Below are positions 37,101 to 54,316 of a stretch of 64,000 nt of DNA, piece by piece. Source of the stretch: Dipetalonema caudispina (lineage: Eukaryota; Nematoda; Chromadorea; Rhabditida; Onchocercidae). Positions within the stretch are counted from its first letter, which is position 1. Each line of letters starts with the position of its first letter. The DNA is taken from contig JABVXV010000248.1 of the NCBI GenBank assembly GCA_013365325.1, positions 1 through 64,000 of the forward strand. Direction: 5' to 3'. The notes beneath the pieces are model-generated. The model ran no database searches. It was not told the DNA's origin and saw only the letters and a program-made list of their open reading frames with translations. The position numbers and the translations under genes are program-made.

Positions 37101-40100
37101 TATATATTTTTTTTTACTGATACTATTAAGTTTCGCAGAAGTTGCTTTCTTTCAGCTATTGATATAATTAAATCTTCTTTGCAGGCCTACAGTTAGCAGC
37201 CATGATGACAATAATCGGATTGAGCAGCATTCAGTGAATTGATTTGTTTAGGTTGCAAGACTAATAAACTATTAAGTTTGCAATGCAAAATTCAATTAAA
37301 AAATTTAACTTAAGGGGCCATCAGTCAAGCTCTCTTACCTTGCTCTCCATCATGGTAAAAATTCTAGGTGAAAACGTATTGTCAAGTGACATTCTCCTTA
37401 GTCTTTTATCAAAATGAAATCCCTATAATAAAGAAAGTACGAAATGTCAAGAATTCGACTGAAAACTTGAAATTAATTTACGGTTTCGACATCCTAACCA
37501 AAAAAAACATGAAAAATTGAAGCTAGCAATTCAATGTTAAAATAATTGAAAAATCAGAATATTTCAAATTGATCAAACAAAATCAATCTAGGACTTTTTG
37601 TAATTATACTGTCGATGGCTGTCCAAACAGCTCAAATACTTACTATGCCATTGGCCACATGACTACTGGTTGGCCATACGAGTTCTACAATTATCACTTC
37701 CATTAATTGTGGTGTTGATCCCCGCTGATCATCTGTTTGTTTTAAAGGAGCAATATTCGAAGATCACTGAAGACAATAAGTTTTACTTCAAACTGTTCTT
37801 CAATTCCTTTTAATTCAACCTTATTTGATCTGGTTTAATTCAGTCCAACTTATTACCATTTCTTCTTGTTTCACATCTTGTATTTCTAATATACCGTCAC
37901 TGGTAATTACGCTATATTTAGTAAATTGCATTTCAATTCGTTAATCGAATCTTCATACTGTTGACTGAACTGAACAAAATGCTGGAAACATCATTTCTTT
38001 GTGTTTTTTGCCGTTCCGTTACTGATAGGAAAAAAGGGGTCATATTTTCACCGTTTATCTTTGTAGAATGCAAGAAATCAATTGAAATACGGTTTCTTAT
38101 ATTCAATTGGTATAATTGATCACTTACTTTCTTTCTTTTTCAAATCGACAGATGACTGAAACCTTTAAAAGCCAAGTGAAGCCATTTAAATTCACTTAAA
38201 GCATTCTAAGCTGTCTTCCGATAAACGAATTGATGTGCAAGTTAATTATGTCAAATCTAACTCTAAAAAAGCAGTTAGCAAGTTTTCGCCTCCCTGTCTT
38301 ATCAACTTGAGCAAATTTTTTCGATTCAGCGAGAATTTATCTATTACAAATCACTGAAGAGGTAAACAGTACAACTGTCTCATTGAAATCATTCATATCA
38401 GGGTTGGTGAGTGATGAAAATAATTGGAAAAATAGAGCAATCAAGTCTGTCACAGAAACTCTGGCATGATACAATATAAACATCAGCAAAACAGTTGGAG
38501 AAAAAAGACAAAAATAAAAAAAATTGGTGAAAATGAAATGGGGGAAGATGACTGATGGAAATACTTACCTGAAATTATGGGCACAACTTTCAAGATGTCC
38601 ATAATTTCAGATGCATGCCAATTTATTTCAACAAAGTATTAACAAACTGGCTTATTAGCGATGATATTTCCAGCATTACAACTTACTGTTAAGTTAATTC
38701 TCAATACAATTGCTGATTGCATTCATTGCTCCAATGTAAGTCGTTGCATTCGTTCGAAGAAAGGTTTCTCTGTATTCGAGGGGGTTGGAAGTAAAATCAC
38801 AAATTATCCCTATTCCCGGTGAATTCCCTTAATACCCGTTATGGATCTCTTTGTCTTTCTTACTTTGTTCCAATAATTTTACCACTGCATTCGGAATCCT
38901 TTGTATCAGGTTATCTCAAACCGAATCGTCCCTTATTTTCTTCAGAAACGATTCAAGCATCAATTTTTCAACACACTGTCTATGGTTGGCTGTGGCATAT
39001 GGTGGGTACTACTGGAATTTTTGAAACGAAGGGGTCATATGGTAGCTCTCATCTGTCTTACAGCTAATACAGGTTGCATGGCATTCGAAACATGTGGTTC
39101 AATAAATAGTGTCACATTAATTGCAGAAGATTTTATGCAGTTTGTCATGGCTGTTGCTCAGGTATGTACTCAGATATCCCTTTTTTCACTGCAACAAGCC
39201 CGTGATCCTCCAAATATCTTTGCTGGCAATATATAAATACTATATGCATCAAGCCGTGAAGTACAGAAAGTTTACATCGTGAGGTTATCAGTTTTGTCAC
39301 CGAACACCTCAATGAATTCATTCGAAACACCAACAGTTCTTTTACAATAAAGTGGCCAAACTAACATTAACAACAAAATATTGGACAGTTACGGAAAGAG
39401 GTGCCATGTGCGCATGATTAGCGGTAAAAGTAGTATAATATTGGCTAGAATATGACAACAGCTATTATGAGCACGACTGGATGCCATTCCTCGATAGTAA
39501 TTTTTGAGGAAAATCAACTCACCAGAAATGGTACTACTAGCATATCAACCATTGACAACAACTGTAATGATAATTGTTATGTAATGCTAAGCCCGATGAT
39601 TGGTCATTTAATGACACCGATACTAGCAGTATCAATCAATTAAGATTTGAGTTAATTCACAAGCGGCTAACTAGTAGGATTAACGAAGTAAATGCTGCTA
39701 AAGGAAATAGATAGCAGAAGTGATCCCATTTAGTATTTTTCATTTTGATGGACGATGTTGTTGATGGCGGTCACGACTGCAGTAACGGTGGTGGTGCATA
39801 CTTCCTGGGTTGGTACAATCGGTCTACTACCAAATTGCAGTCGTATTTTCTGCTTTTTGTAATATTTTACTTTATCAAACCGAATTTCTGCACATGAGAA
39901 TTGTTCGAACGATGAATTTCAGCATACTTCTGATTCGAATGACTTCGTCACAAATAGGTAACAGGTTAGCCCATTATGCGCTTACGGTTAATGTATCCTA
40001 ACCTTGCATCAGCCTTCAGATGTGGGATTGTTTACTTCGTACGCAAAGCAAAATCATGATATGCTTATCCCTTGTCACTCATGGTAACCATAACAAAATA

Positions 40101-40683
40101 TACCCAACTATTGTAGATAGACCTATAAGCCCTTATCTATCTGTAAGAAAAAAATTACTCATTTTCAATAATATCTCCTATAATTTCCATGCCTTCAATT
40201 TTTAACACAGCTCTTTAGCGATCCTCATTCACGAGAAATGAAATGTGAAATGATACTAGAAACTTGAAACGAACTTGGGTTTATTTTTGTTAGAGAGAAA
40301 AAAAAAAAAAAAACAGGTATTGTGGAATCAACGAATGAAACGAATTTTTCAAAAAGCTGTAGAGAAAAAAATCGCTCAAATGTGCTTTTAAAATAAATCT
40401 AAGCTCGTACTGTTTGCTTATCCAGTATATAACGCTCGACATTCCTTTCATTCGGTTTGATTTTTTGCTCCTGGCAATGCCATTTGGCTCTTAAGTTTGA
40501 TCTTATATTGGTTTTACGGTTTGAAGCAATCTTTTATTGCTACCTTCCCTCCCTCCATCTCTCATTGTTTTAGCAATTGTAATCAATTTTTGGTTAATCA
40601 GCAATTGCGTTACGATAATATTGTCTTAATAATTCACCACTGAAACGACTGTTTGAAATATTTCAAAGTTAAAACAATCATGA
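34114..40683. other. Large intergenic interval
   Basis: About 6.6 kb downstream of apm-3. Apart from the exon-like ORF at 36448-36579 I find no phase-consistent gene on either strand. A few longer open frames near 38800-39240 overlap each other in different frames and show no family motif. There is an A16 run at 40298-40313. Confidence 0.5.
36448..36579 (+). other. Orphan exon-like ORF with a membrane segment
   Basis: After a good acceptor (GTATTTCAG) a frame of 43 codons and a stop begins. It opens with IKLILPSPDD and then has about 23 hydrophobic residues (VSVAVFSLLVAYLLYCFGIR). It has no ATG near its start, so it would have to be a terminal exon. The bases FQ|GTGCGC at the end of the apm-3 coding sequence form a usable donor in matching phase. 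Splicing to this exon would replace the conserved VRT ending with a membrane tail. It could equally belong to an unseen gene or be chance. Confidence 0.25.
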
Positions 40684-41130
40684 AACACCACTACCTATAC
40701 TAAGAAGGTTATCAAAAGTGGCGTCCAACACTCCCAATTAGAAGTGTCGGGGCCTAACCTGGCGCGTATGTCCGCGATGTGTTCCATCCAACTGTTTTGC
40801 GAGGTGGAGAACTGCACATTGTTGCTTGTGTTTGACCCCATTCTTAGCCTAGAAACTGCCTCTGATTGGTTTCATGCGTTCTTGCTTGGGACGGTACGCA
40901 TTATCTCCCAGGTTACCCCAGGAAACAACGCACACCTTGCGGTCTACTACCAGGCAGCCTGCGACATGTCGCTGGGCCTGGGAGTCCATCCATCTAACAT
41001 CATACTCATTGCTGTAGTCCACTGATCTGCGTGTGCCGTTATGTTTGCTACGTGTCGCGATAGATCGATCCTACGCCGTGAGAATTTGGACGCGCCAACA
41101 ATGCCTCTCGGGCAGGCATTATTAATATAA
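40684..41130 (+). pseudogene. GC-rich foreign-looking broken reading frame
   Basis: One + strand frame is open from 40684 to a stop at 41128, broken only by a TGA at 41023-41025. From about 40715 to 41115 the base composition is plainly GC-richer than anything nearby. In the longest open part from 40744, 59 of 93 third codon positions are G or C by hand count, whereas the window's real genes favour A or T there. The best alternative frame, on the minus strand, is interrupted earlier. The predicted peptide alternates hydrophobic strands and loops, with no family I can name. Near-matching inverted ends (GGCGTCCAA near 40720; TTGGACGCGCC near 41088-41096) may mark an inserted element. Possible origins are an endogenised viral or bacterial fragment, a degraded transposon, or assembly contamination. 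Confidence 0.4.
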
Positions 41131-42880
41131 CGAGCAATTCATTGCAGTAAACTTTTGATGAGATGGCTAGTTTTTCTTCGCTTTCTCTGGCGTCTCTTCT
41201 TCTTGCTGTAATATTTCGCAACGAAGAAAGCCTTTCAAACATACGGTTTCGTTTATTGTTAATAATCCATAACCGAATGACCCTTAACCCATGCAATATA
41301 CCAATTTCTATGCTTTAGCTCTACTAACCTAACTTCAGCTAAGATAGACTCTACTCAAGTATATAAGATGGCTGAAATTGTTGTTTGCTACGTTTAATTG
41401 GTCGATAAATAAAATGATGAAGAGCATGGGAACGTATTCATGGAAAATGTACATATATTATTGTTCGTAACGTGGAAGTGACGTAACGTTCAGTCTGGAA
41501 ATGACAAGGATGTAGTGAATAATTAATCATGCAAAGAGGGATCAAGTTAATGAGTGGAATAAATAGAAACACGATATAATAGCTAGTTGAATGAGTAGCT
41601 AACTAATAAAAAATAGATGAAGAGAAAGGAAGCGATTTTTACTTCCATTCTTTCCTTTCTCAATTCCGGTTCATGAGAAGGAAAACTTGTTGACATTAGG
41701 CCTTACATCTATGTTTGGTGTGTTGTGACAATGATTGCACAAATGCTCGATGTCTCCAAATTTGGGTAATACTCATCTTGTCATTATGGGCGCCTTCCCT
41801 TTTGCTTTATCTTTTATTTTACTTCTTTCTTTATTCTGGTGTCCCATTTTGTTTCTAGTATTTAGTAATTATTATGTTAGTATAGTTGGAAAATGGATCT
41901 CGGGTAGCGAAGATACATTTTCCGCAGATGCTGATTGTCTCCATGTCGTAAAGTGGAAGTTCCATGTTTACTAGTTCCGACCCTAGATCTCTGGTTTTTT
42001 CCCGGTTAAAAGTTTTCTAGGCTTGTTTCTTATGTCCCATCAATGAAAAGTCTCTCAGGCGTACTTTCTTCCTCCTTCTTTAGACATGGTCTAGAAAATA
42101 AGTTCAGGAGAATTTCCGTCAATAAAACCTAAGAGTATACCTGGCGCAATTTCGATTATATGTCTTATGAAATAAATATAACCCTTTATTAAAGAAGTGT
42201 CAGGAAAAGAAGATTTTCCCTTTATCTTGCAACTCGATAAAATAACTTCAGTTTGTACCTAAGACTCAAACATATGTTACACTTCATTGAAAGAATCTCC
42301 AAAACTATTTAGTATCTATTCTAAATGGAGTGAAAGGTTACCCTTCATCTTTTGTCCCTGAAAAATAATACCATTAACCCATATCACCTTACCTTTACTC
42401 TACACAAAGTACTCCTCTGGCCTATTTCATTGGCCGTAACCCTGGTTTACCACCGGTCGGGAAACGTGGCTAACCTAATCCATTTTTAAAATACTTATTC
42501 TTTTCTTATTTCTTAATGAAATACTAGAGGGGAGGTTTGATTTCTATGTGATCGTCCGCCGGATTGCTTCCGTCCGTTTCTTCATCTTGTTGGGTAATCT
42601 TAGTTTCGCTTGCAATTTTCGATTAGATCGACCACAACGAACAATATATTCGATTGTTCATTTCAGAATATCATGCAAATTTTTCTTGCCTAAAACTCCA
42701 CATTTATCATGGATTTGTAATTTATGCTGAAAAATGGATAACCATTAGTACAAACTTACTTTGTCGCTTTTTTGTTTGAATATATATGTTAGTGTTATCC
42801 TGAAATGCTTCTTTTTTCTGTTTCCTTATTTAAATCTATTTCACAAATGTATCATTCTCTAGTTTTGAAGGGACACAAAA
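41131..42880. other. Upstream region of got-1
   Basis: About 1.75 kb with no coding signal. CTCTAG ends at 42862, 18 nt before the got-1 ATG, and is a likely trans-splice acceptor after a pyrimidine-rich stretch. The interval should contain the got-1 promoter. Confidence 0.45.
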
Positions 42881-46104
<3,224 letters not shown>

Positions 46105-47508
46105 ATGATGATGCTAAATTCTGTAATTTATAATGAGGTTTCTTATTAAGTGGGCTGAGGAGTAAATTCTCTGCGAAACCGGTATACATGAAACCGCAAG
46201 TAGCGAAAGTTCAAAGTATTTATATTGTGTTTATTTGAATATTTCTATAGCATTTCATTTGCTGATTTCCAAAAAGAAAGCATTAATAATTTATACTTTG
46301 GAAGATAAGTTTATCCACAATGCGTAAATCAGAAATTGGTTTTTTCGTTGATTTTCGATTTTTTTTCTTTTGTATCGTGCGATATTTCCCAGTTTGATCT
46401 TTTTAGCGGTATCCTTTCCACAAATCTTTTGTTAATTGATGGTCCTATTGTGTTCGAATAAAAGAAGAAAGTTCCTCAGTGTCCCATACATCACTCCAAA
46501 GAGAAAAGATGAATTAAACAGTTGAGGATTAAGGATGTTTAAATGAAAAATTTAGTGGTTTTTTACAATCTCTTTTAATAAAATGACATTACAGACTGAA
46601 TAAAGTGAGCACGAAATAAAAAAGACGCAGAATGAAATAATTTAAGAATAACATTTAGCTAGTTTTGTGAAGTGAGTTCTGCTTTTCAGTCAGTTTTCGT
46701 CGAAGTATAGTTGAACAAGCTGAACCCCTCCATAAGATTTAGTCGAATCTTAATGGACCTGATAAATTTTGAAGAAAGTTGAAATCATTAAAATGCTAAT
46801 CATTTCGCTAATAAGACGAAATGGTCTATGTTTTATACCGCAAATATTTGCTCGATTATATCCGGTAATCATGTAGATGATTAGTATGTATTTGAACAAT
46901 AGACTTCGTTCAGGATTATATCTGATACGTTAATCCTCTCCTCTTAAATTCAGAGAGAAGTTCGAAAAAGAAGTGTTGAGCTTTTTGAAATAATTCCTTA
47001 CTGTTTGTGCATTTTGGTTATTCTTGAAAACTTTAACAACTGACTGATGGATAAACTTTATGGTAGTTTGGTAGTGAAAGATAAAGTAAATGGGCAACGT
47101 TATAATTAGAGCAATTTCATTGAAATATGAGAGAAATGAAAAGGTTGAAACGAACAGACAAGCAACAATAGAAGAGTATATGATGATGAGAACAGTTCGC
47201 ATATTTTACTCAAACAATACGAATGAACAATAAGATGTAAACAGCGAAATGTGAATGAAACTACTTGTCTGAATGGATGATATGTTTGATATCTAAATGC
47301 CTCTTTGGTAGAAATAAGTTGAGTAGAACAATTTTAGTGCATTTAAAAAGTAAAGGACCTAGAGGCATGCGCAGAGAGAGAGCATTTGTTAAAAGTTGAA
47401 GTTCGGTAAATTTGGTTAGCATTTAAGCGCACAATCTTATTTGTGTTTTGCATACGTGGTGTAAGAAAAAGAAATTTAATGGTAAATTTCCAATTGAACT
47501 GGCATAAT
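46105..47508. other. Convergent spacer, got-1 / PDZ gene
   Basis: 1.4 kb between converging genes. It contains AATAAA-like hexamers (near 46456 and 46577) but nothing that reads as coding. A minus-strand frame at 46930-47202 is open for 90 codons but shows only low-complexity hydrophobic sequence. Confidence 0.45.
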
Positions 47509-50500
47509 TTAACAAGCATTTGGTCCAACCGTTGGTAGAAGGACAATCTTCACGCTACTTTTGCCAGCAATTAGCGCCTGAACATATTCCAGATCCTCAC
47601 CTTTGACCAACTCATCTTCCACATATATAATCTCATCACCCACCGACAGTACCGGTGCCAACGAAGCCAATGATACTCGGGAGATGAAGATTCCTGAGAG
47701 CATAGACAAATTGAAACTTTCAAGAAGGAATATTGGCTGTTCGGATTTTTCCGGACTTCATGATGATTTTCATTAGCTTTCTGTTCTCTAAATCTTTCTC
47801 TAGAACAATTTTCAAGTCCAAAAATTTGTATTTAAAATCAGCTATAAACTAATGTAGGGACTTATTGAATTACTCCAGTAATCGGGACTCAGCCAGATTA
47901 ATTTTCAGAACCTTCAGGTTCTAGAGAATATTCACACACTCTGAAGAAAAAGAACATACCACGCTTTTGGTTAAGTATGCCAGTAGCGATATAAAAACCA
48001 AATGGACCAGGCTGAAGCTTTTCAATCAGGACAATTCTTAAGCCTCTATGATCAAGAGCAATTAACTGGGCTCGAACAGATGGTAAATGTGACCTGCAGG
48101 GTAAAAAGGATCGCTGATCAATAATATCAGTCTATAATTAATTTCGAAAGTGTCAATTAGTATTTACCAAATCATTCAATTTATTCGTTCGGCTTTCTTC
48201 TTTAAAGTACCTGTTGGGCTTGCTAAGCAGAAATTATCATCGAACGATGTAAAATTTAATAAAAAAGGTGATATACCGATGAAGTGAAGGGATGTAGCTA
48301 TTGATCATTTTAGAATCGAGTGGGTGAAAAGCTCGACCAACACTTTGTGAACGAATGTTGTTAACACCTGCTCTTCGTAACTTTCTGCAGTGCGCAAATT
48401 TACTTCTTCATTTCCAAGGAAGCAGTTCTCATTGAAATGTCATTTTACAGGGATAAGTGAGGATTCTCGGAAAATCTAAGGATCAATTAGATTCCTTCAT
48501 TGCTTCCAAGACTCAACTTTTATTTGATTGAAGTTTATTGTGGCCCTGTTACAGAGCACCGTTTTTAGTCTAGCCATCTTGTGGGAATGGAAAAGAAACA
48601 GAAGGATTTGAATATGGAAGACTTAGTTTGTGCATCTTCAACATATGGACTAATATAAGAAGTAAAATGCAAACCTCTGACCCCCCCGAATAGCTCCACC
48701 GTACGTAGCGTAATCTAGTAACAAATCCGGAAAACGACGTCCACTACCTAATCGCATACCATTCATAAGTGAACCATGGCCTCTTTCCGTAATGTTAAGA
48801 TTATCAACGCTGCGCATCAAATAAGCATTAATAGTAGCTTCATTCTCTGGCTGCAACAAAAATAATCAAACTTTTTTGAATTTAATTCGGAATAAAGTTA
48901 ACACCTAATACCCACAATCGCCAACTGCTACTCATTTCATTCTCTACCGCCTCATTCCGCTTCATTTTAGTTGTAGTGACATTACACATATATTTGCAGG
49001 TAGTAGTTGGCAAATTATTTAATTTAATTTAACTCATTTCTCATTACATTTGAAATGATCAAAGTATTCAGCAAAATCACAGAGACTGCCCCGAAGACTA
49101 CTCATTGTACATTGCGTATTTTGACATTGGACAAGGCCCTCTCAATGTTATCCAAACGTGTGAAGTATCGGTATCTCAACAGTGAACTATAACAAACCAT
49201 TTCATTTTAATCCATCTTTTTCATTTAGTACACTAGAAAGTGTTCTCGCATTATATGACGTCCCGAAAATATATCTTACTATCTTTTCTCTTGCAATATC
49301 GGATACTGCTCAGAAAAAATTCACAGTAATCTAATTTTGACGAGTTGGAACTTCATGTTAAAGGAAATTTTGAATGTATTATATATTTAAATTATATGAT
49401 TCGACCTTTTAATATGGACCAAATCAATCTATGAAATTATTGAATAATTAATTAGAATTAGTCCTGAGTACTCTTTCTAATATCCTGACCATATAAGATG
49501 AATAGTCCTGCGCTGGGTAACAACAATCGATGGATCCGCGGCGTATCTCTAAAGTAGCTGCTTGACGATGCATGCCACGAGGTAATGATGCTGAACGACT
49601 ATGGAAACGTCGTATTACTCGAAAAGGTGAATCCTGGAAAAAGTTGAGCGATGTCTTTTGGGGAAAAGGGAAAACTCTCACAAATTACGTTATAACTTAA
49701 ATTCTTGGATTAAAAAGACTTCCAAATAAAATAGTTCTGCAGTAGGGAGCTCACTTCCTTAATGTTTTAATTGTCAAGAGTTTAGTTCATTTAGAAAACT
49801 TTCAGGACTAGTTAAATCTGAGGCACTAAATTAATTAATTCAAATACTGCAAGGAAGGAACTCTTGGCTATATAAAAGACATAAATATTTTCATATCTTT
49901 TATAATTTTGTGCAAAAATGTCGCAATTGATTAATACTATTCAATTCAAGGTCGATATGTTCTGAATCAAATTACTCTTATCTTAAATATCTATCCGCAA
50001 TAAATAACAATTCTAATGCAAATGTTGCGGTAAAAAGTAGATTTAAGTGTGTATTCTCATTAGGACAAATGATCTAATTGGATCAAATGATTTAAAGTGA
50101 TACATTTGACTGAATAAACCGTTGATCATCATTATGTCTATGCCTCGTTATAGCCACAGAATAGCCTGGTGAAGACTGAGCAATATCGTTCTGTTCATAA
50201 AATTCATTAATTTGATGCTGACGTAGCTGGTGATGCTTCGGTTGATAATGGCTACTATAACCTGAAAGCCGTACACTACTTTTGTGAGTTATATGACAGC
50301 TAGCAATGCTGAAATACTAAAATGATTGGAATGAATCGGATTATATTTCCTTTTGAAATCGTTTTAAATTCAAAAAAATTGAAATTATTGTGTGAAAAGA
50401 AGATTCTGATAATATGGAGGAATTTTCTTCAAGTTAATTTAATTCTGATTTATTTTGCTTAATTGTCAAATGAAGCAAATTAAATGATTCTCATCGTTAA

Positions 50501-53500
50501 TTCTTTCTACAAGTTGCTGTTCGGTTCTATTCAGCCTATATTACACGTTATCAGAAGACTTTTCTTGTTAATTGGTTATCGACAAATTATTTTCAATAAA
50601 TTTCTTCCAGTTCTAAAGTAACTGAATCCGAATTCCAGATTCACTTATCGAATGAATTAGTTTAGTGCATTTGTCTTTAATCTTAACTTTAAAAAAAAAG
50701 GTGAAAAAAAAGCTAATTCGTTCAAAGTCAAAGAGATGGTATTTGATTTTGATCTGAAATTTTTTGTAAAACGACAGAAAAAATTTCTGAGCCCAAGCAT
50801 CCGCCAGTTATTATATAACAAAATTTATTATTTAAAATGGATACCGAAGTTGAACTGATCGTCGGTGGTATGTTTTTGTCTTGGAAGCTTATTGATGATA
50901 CCACTGTTGCTGTTACTAACGACTGACAGTCGTACCTGATCAGGATTATTCGCCGACACTGTTGATGCCGTTGTCACTGCTTTCGTGGTGGAACAACTAT
51001 TAACGTCAAGCAGATCAATATTATCCCAGCCGGACGACGAGGACGACGAACCCCCATCGGTTAATAATACCTTTCAGTAATAATTACAAAAATAAGTAAT
51101 AATAAGTAAAAAATTGCTTTAATCCTTCATTTTAGATTGAAGGTTTGAATACTGAATCTCGAGACTTTGATTCGCAGCAGTTTATGCCGAAAGTTAAATG
51201 TAGTATTATTAGTAATAGTTATCCGTCTCTCCTTGTCTTTAAATTTTTACAACATTCGTGTTCTCTTCTCGTGGAAAAATATTTCCATATTTCTATAGTC
51301 TTGGGTCAGGGCCCCGGTAGTGAGATTGCGGTCTAGAACGTCTGATAGGCCGTGTAAACGATATATTAAACCATAATAATACTCAAGCACTTATGTCTCT
51401 AACTTTCTGTTTTCCTATATAAATTTACTTTTTATTCATGGAGGAGTTATCTGAACGAATATTACATCTCGATCTGATCTTGTAACTTCTTCAAAAGAAT
51501 TTCGTGAGTTTTAAATATGGTATAGTAGCTTCATTTTATGGCATATCCAGAAAATCTACAACTGCTGAAGTGCTTCATTTCCGGATTAAGACAACTTTCC
51601 GCACTGTTTGCAAAAATTAAATCTGAGCTGCAGCAAAAAGCGTCAAAGACGCAGATACCTGATCCGCAAATCGGACGCGGTATTGTTTCCCATTCCTCGA
51701 TGTTTGGCTATTATAGCAGTTCATTTGTAATTCTTCCGGTAAGCGTCTCTGGTATGACAATGTTGATAAATTTCTATGCAGTTCCCTGAAAAAAAAATAC
51801 TTCCTTCCCATCCGAAATTCATTCCGATACATATAAAAACGCGTATGCCCCTCTCTTACAAATGTTGCTTGTAGGGAATAAGCCTGAACATATACAATCT
51901 CAATTGTATGTCATTGGTAGTGACAATATCACAGGTCACGTTTGTGATGATCGCTGCCGGGTCAGTTATTATTACTGTTGTTGACAAGGAAGAATGAGAG
52001 GACAATTTCTTTATCATCAACGCAGCGACAACAATGCAGTGACGATGATCGAAGGTGGACGAAACAGCCCGGTTTCAGATTATAATTTTTTAGAAGCAAC
52101 GCTATTAGCAACTTTTTTTTGAGAGCAGCAAATAGAACGCACAGTTTACTTTTAAGAGAAACAAGAAAAGAATCCAAAAATGATGGAATTTGTTGAAATC
52201 AACAAAAAGGTGGAAGGGCATAAACGCCTGCTTGGCATGATGACCGGAAGTATCAATCTCAATAAGAGATTAAACTTTTTCATTTCATTATTTCTGATGA
52301 AGCGAATTTCCGCTTCTTGGTTGTTAAGTGCTTTCTGTTCAATCTTCCAGTCTGTTACACATCATTAATTTGATTCAATTTTCATGACAACTCTTTTCCT
52401 TTTTTTCCTTTCGTCCATTTTCATTCCTAATTTCTTTGTTTAAACACTTTATGATACAATATATTGTTGCTTTTCCTTCCAATTTAATAATTTAAAACAT
52501 TTTCCGATTCAAAAGTTTGCAAACAAATGTTTTAATATAATAAAACTGTTAATTAGTCCACCTGTGATTAAATCCTTTCAATCAATTCCCAAGCTTACCA
52601 TTCAAATTACCCGGGTGCATTGAACATTGTCGTAATGTTCTAAGAGGCCTGAGTTGTGCGGTATGTATATTATTTTTATCCAGTTTCTCAATAGAGATGA
52701 TACGCTTAATGTGAATTCCTTCCTCGCTATTCTAACAGACACAGAAAAGGAAATATCGAAATGTCAAAACATCTTCAAGACTATCTCTATCTCGAGAATC
52801 TAATGGAGTAAGTTACGTTTTATGAGCCAATCTGACTTTGCAAAAAAATTCTTCCCGATTCTCTCAATGAGAAAAATTCATGGCAAAATTTAACTGACAG
52901 GCATACTCACAATTTCATACTTGTGCATAAGTAGATCGTACCGTGGATTTTCAGGTGTTAGATGCTCGCGATACACGGGAATTTCAAATTTACGCTGCAG
53001 TTTTTTCGAGTTATTGTCATGGAACCCGACATTAATATGTCGCGGTGATAACTGATTGTCCGAATCGGCGCATATACCCGAATCCGTGTCACTATCACCT
53101 GGCGGTGGAGGTAATTGGCCACCTGTAAATGATTTTGCTATAAATAATTTACACTACTGTTTTACCTGCAATGATATTAATAGTATTACAGTTTTACCTG
53201 AATAATGACTGTGCCTGAGCATCTTATCACCAAAATGGAGTCAGCTTTTCTGTTCTCCGTCAGAATTGAACTATTCTTGAGTGTGAATTAGACGTAAGCT
53301 TAACAATTCATCTAAATAATACTTTAGTAATCGTACCGCATCATCATAATGCGCGTCACGAGTTATCTCGAGTACTGCTTAAAGAAACTGTTAGATTTGT
53401 TCATATCAATCATGAAACTTACCGAACGTTTTAAAACATATATAACGAAACTGAATGATTTCGTAGTGTTAGAGATTTGAAATTATTTACTTCCGAAAGG

Positions 53501-54316
53501 ATGTAAATAGCTTACAATAAATTCATTCATAAATGGCGAGAACATTTGTTGCAATTAGTCGGCAAAGCACCTCTTGGCTCAACTTCATGCAAAATTTATG
53601 GAATATTTTGTTGCAAGTTCGGTGCAGGGAAGAATGTAAAGGATTAAATTCGTTCAACAGGAAAGAAAGAAGGAGAGAAGAAAGAGAAGAGGAAGAAGGA
53701 GATAGATATAGAATTTTAAATGAATAATTATTCGAGAGAAACGGGAACGGAACGGATACAGTAAGCAAAGAAGGAAGGCTAAGAATGGAAAATCTTTTTT
53801 GCATCAGTCCCTTCTTCCGTATTCTTGTGCTAATCCTTGGATATCATTTCCTGATCTCTTACGTTTTTACTATTTTGAATGTATCATTTACTACAGGCTG
53901 CAGTAAGCTAAACTGAAGCTGTAGTAAGTAAAGCAATCCTGTTTTCCGGATCAATAGTATGATTCTATGAAGCTTCATTTTGCTGTGATATTTAACAAAC
54001 TAATCAGCATCTTTGCAACTATCAAATTGAGTACCGTCTTTTTTTAAATTATTTCGTGGTTTCTCTTGTTACGGCTTGATTAACCAAGCGATTAAATAAT
54101 GTGCAAGAGAAAGCTGGAGTGAATGTCAATAAATAAAAATAAGTAAATAAATGGCAATTTACGGGATATGTTTTGAAATCCAACATTACCAACAGTGCTT
54201 CTTGAGAGCTGTCCAAATTTAGCAATCTGACAGTGTTGTTGTTGCAACTGATATATCTTTGGTTTTGGTGGTAGTATCGGAGGTATTTTCGCCAGTGTTG
54301 TTGCGGGATTTTGCAT
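47509..54316 (-). CDS. PDZ-domain protein, PAR-6-like PDZ at C terminus
   Basis: Probable cytoplasmic scaffold or polarity-type protein. Eight phase-consistent exons (54316-54163, 53122-52911, 51070-50845, 50261-50104, 49633-49490, 48850-48675, 48093-47960, 47693-47509) give about 462 aa. The N terminus is proline- and glutamine-rich (PPILPPKPKIYQLQQQH), followed by an acidic patch (PPPPGDSDTDSGI), a six-serine run (GGSSSSSSGW), a His/Gln-rich segment and an Arg-rich stretch (RVIRRFHSRSASLPRG). The only domain I recognise is a PDZ in the last ~95 residues. Its carboxylate-binding loop region reads PGPFGFYIATG and its core GIFISRVSLASLAPVLSVGDEIIYV, resembling the PAR-6 PDZ, although PB1 and CRIB parts are absent. 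Exon 3 uses an atypical AAAG acceptor and follows a 1.8-kb intron, so an exon could be missing there. A TTTTAG acceptor ends 5 nt upstream of the ATG. No specific orthologue is claimed. Confidence 0.75.

Noticed and set aside
38819..39236. Overlapping + strand frames of 82 and 111 codons
   Set aside because: They occupy the same DNA in different frames, are Cys/Trp/Phe-rich without motif, and have no supporting splice sites or homology I recognise.
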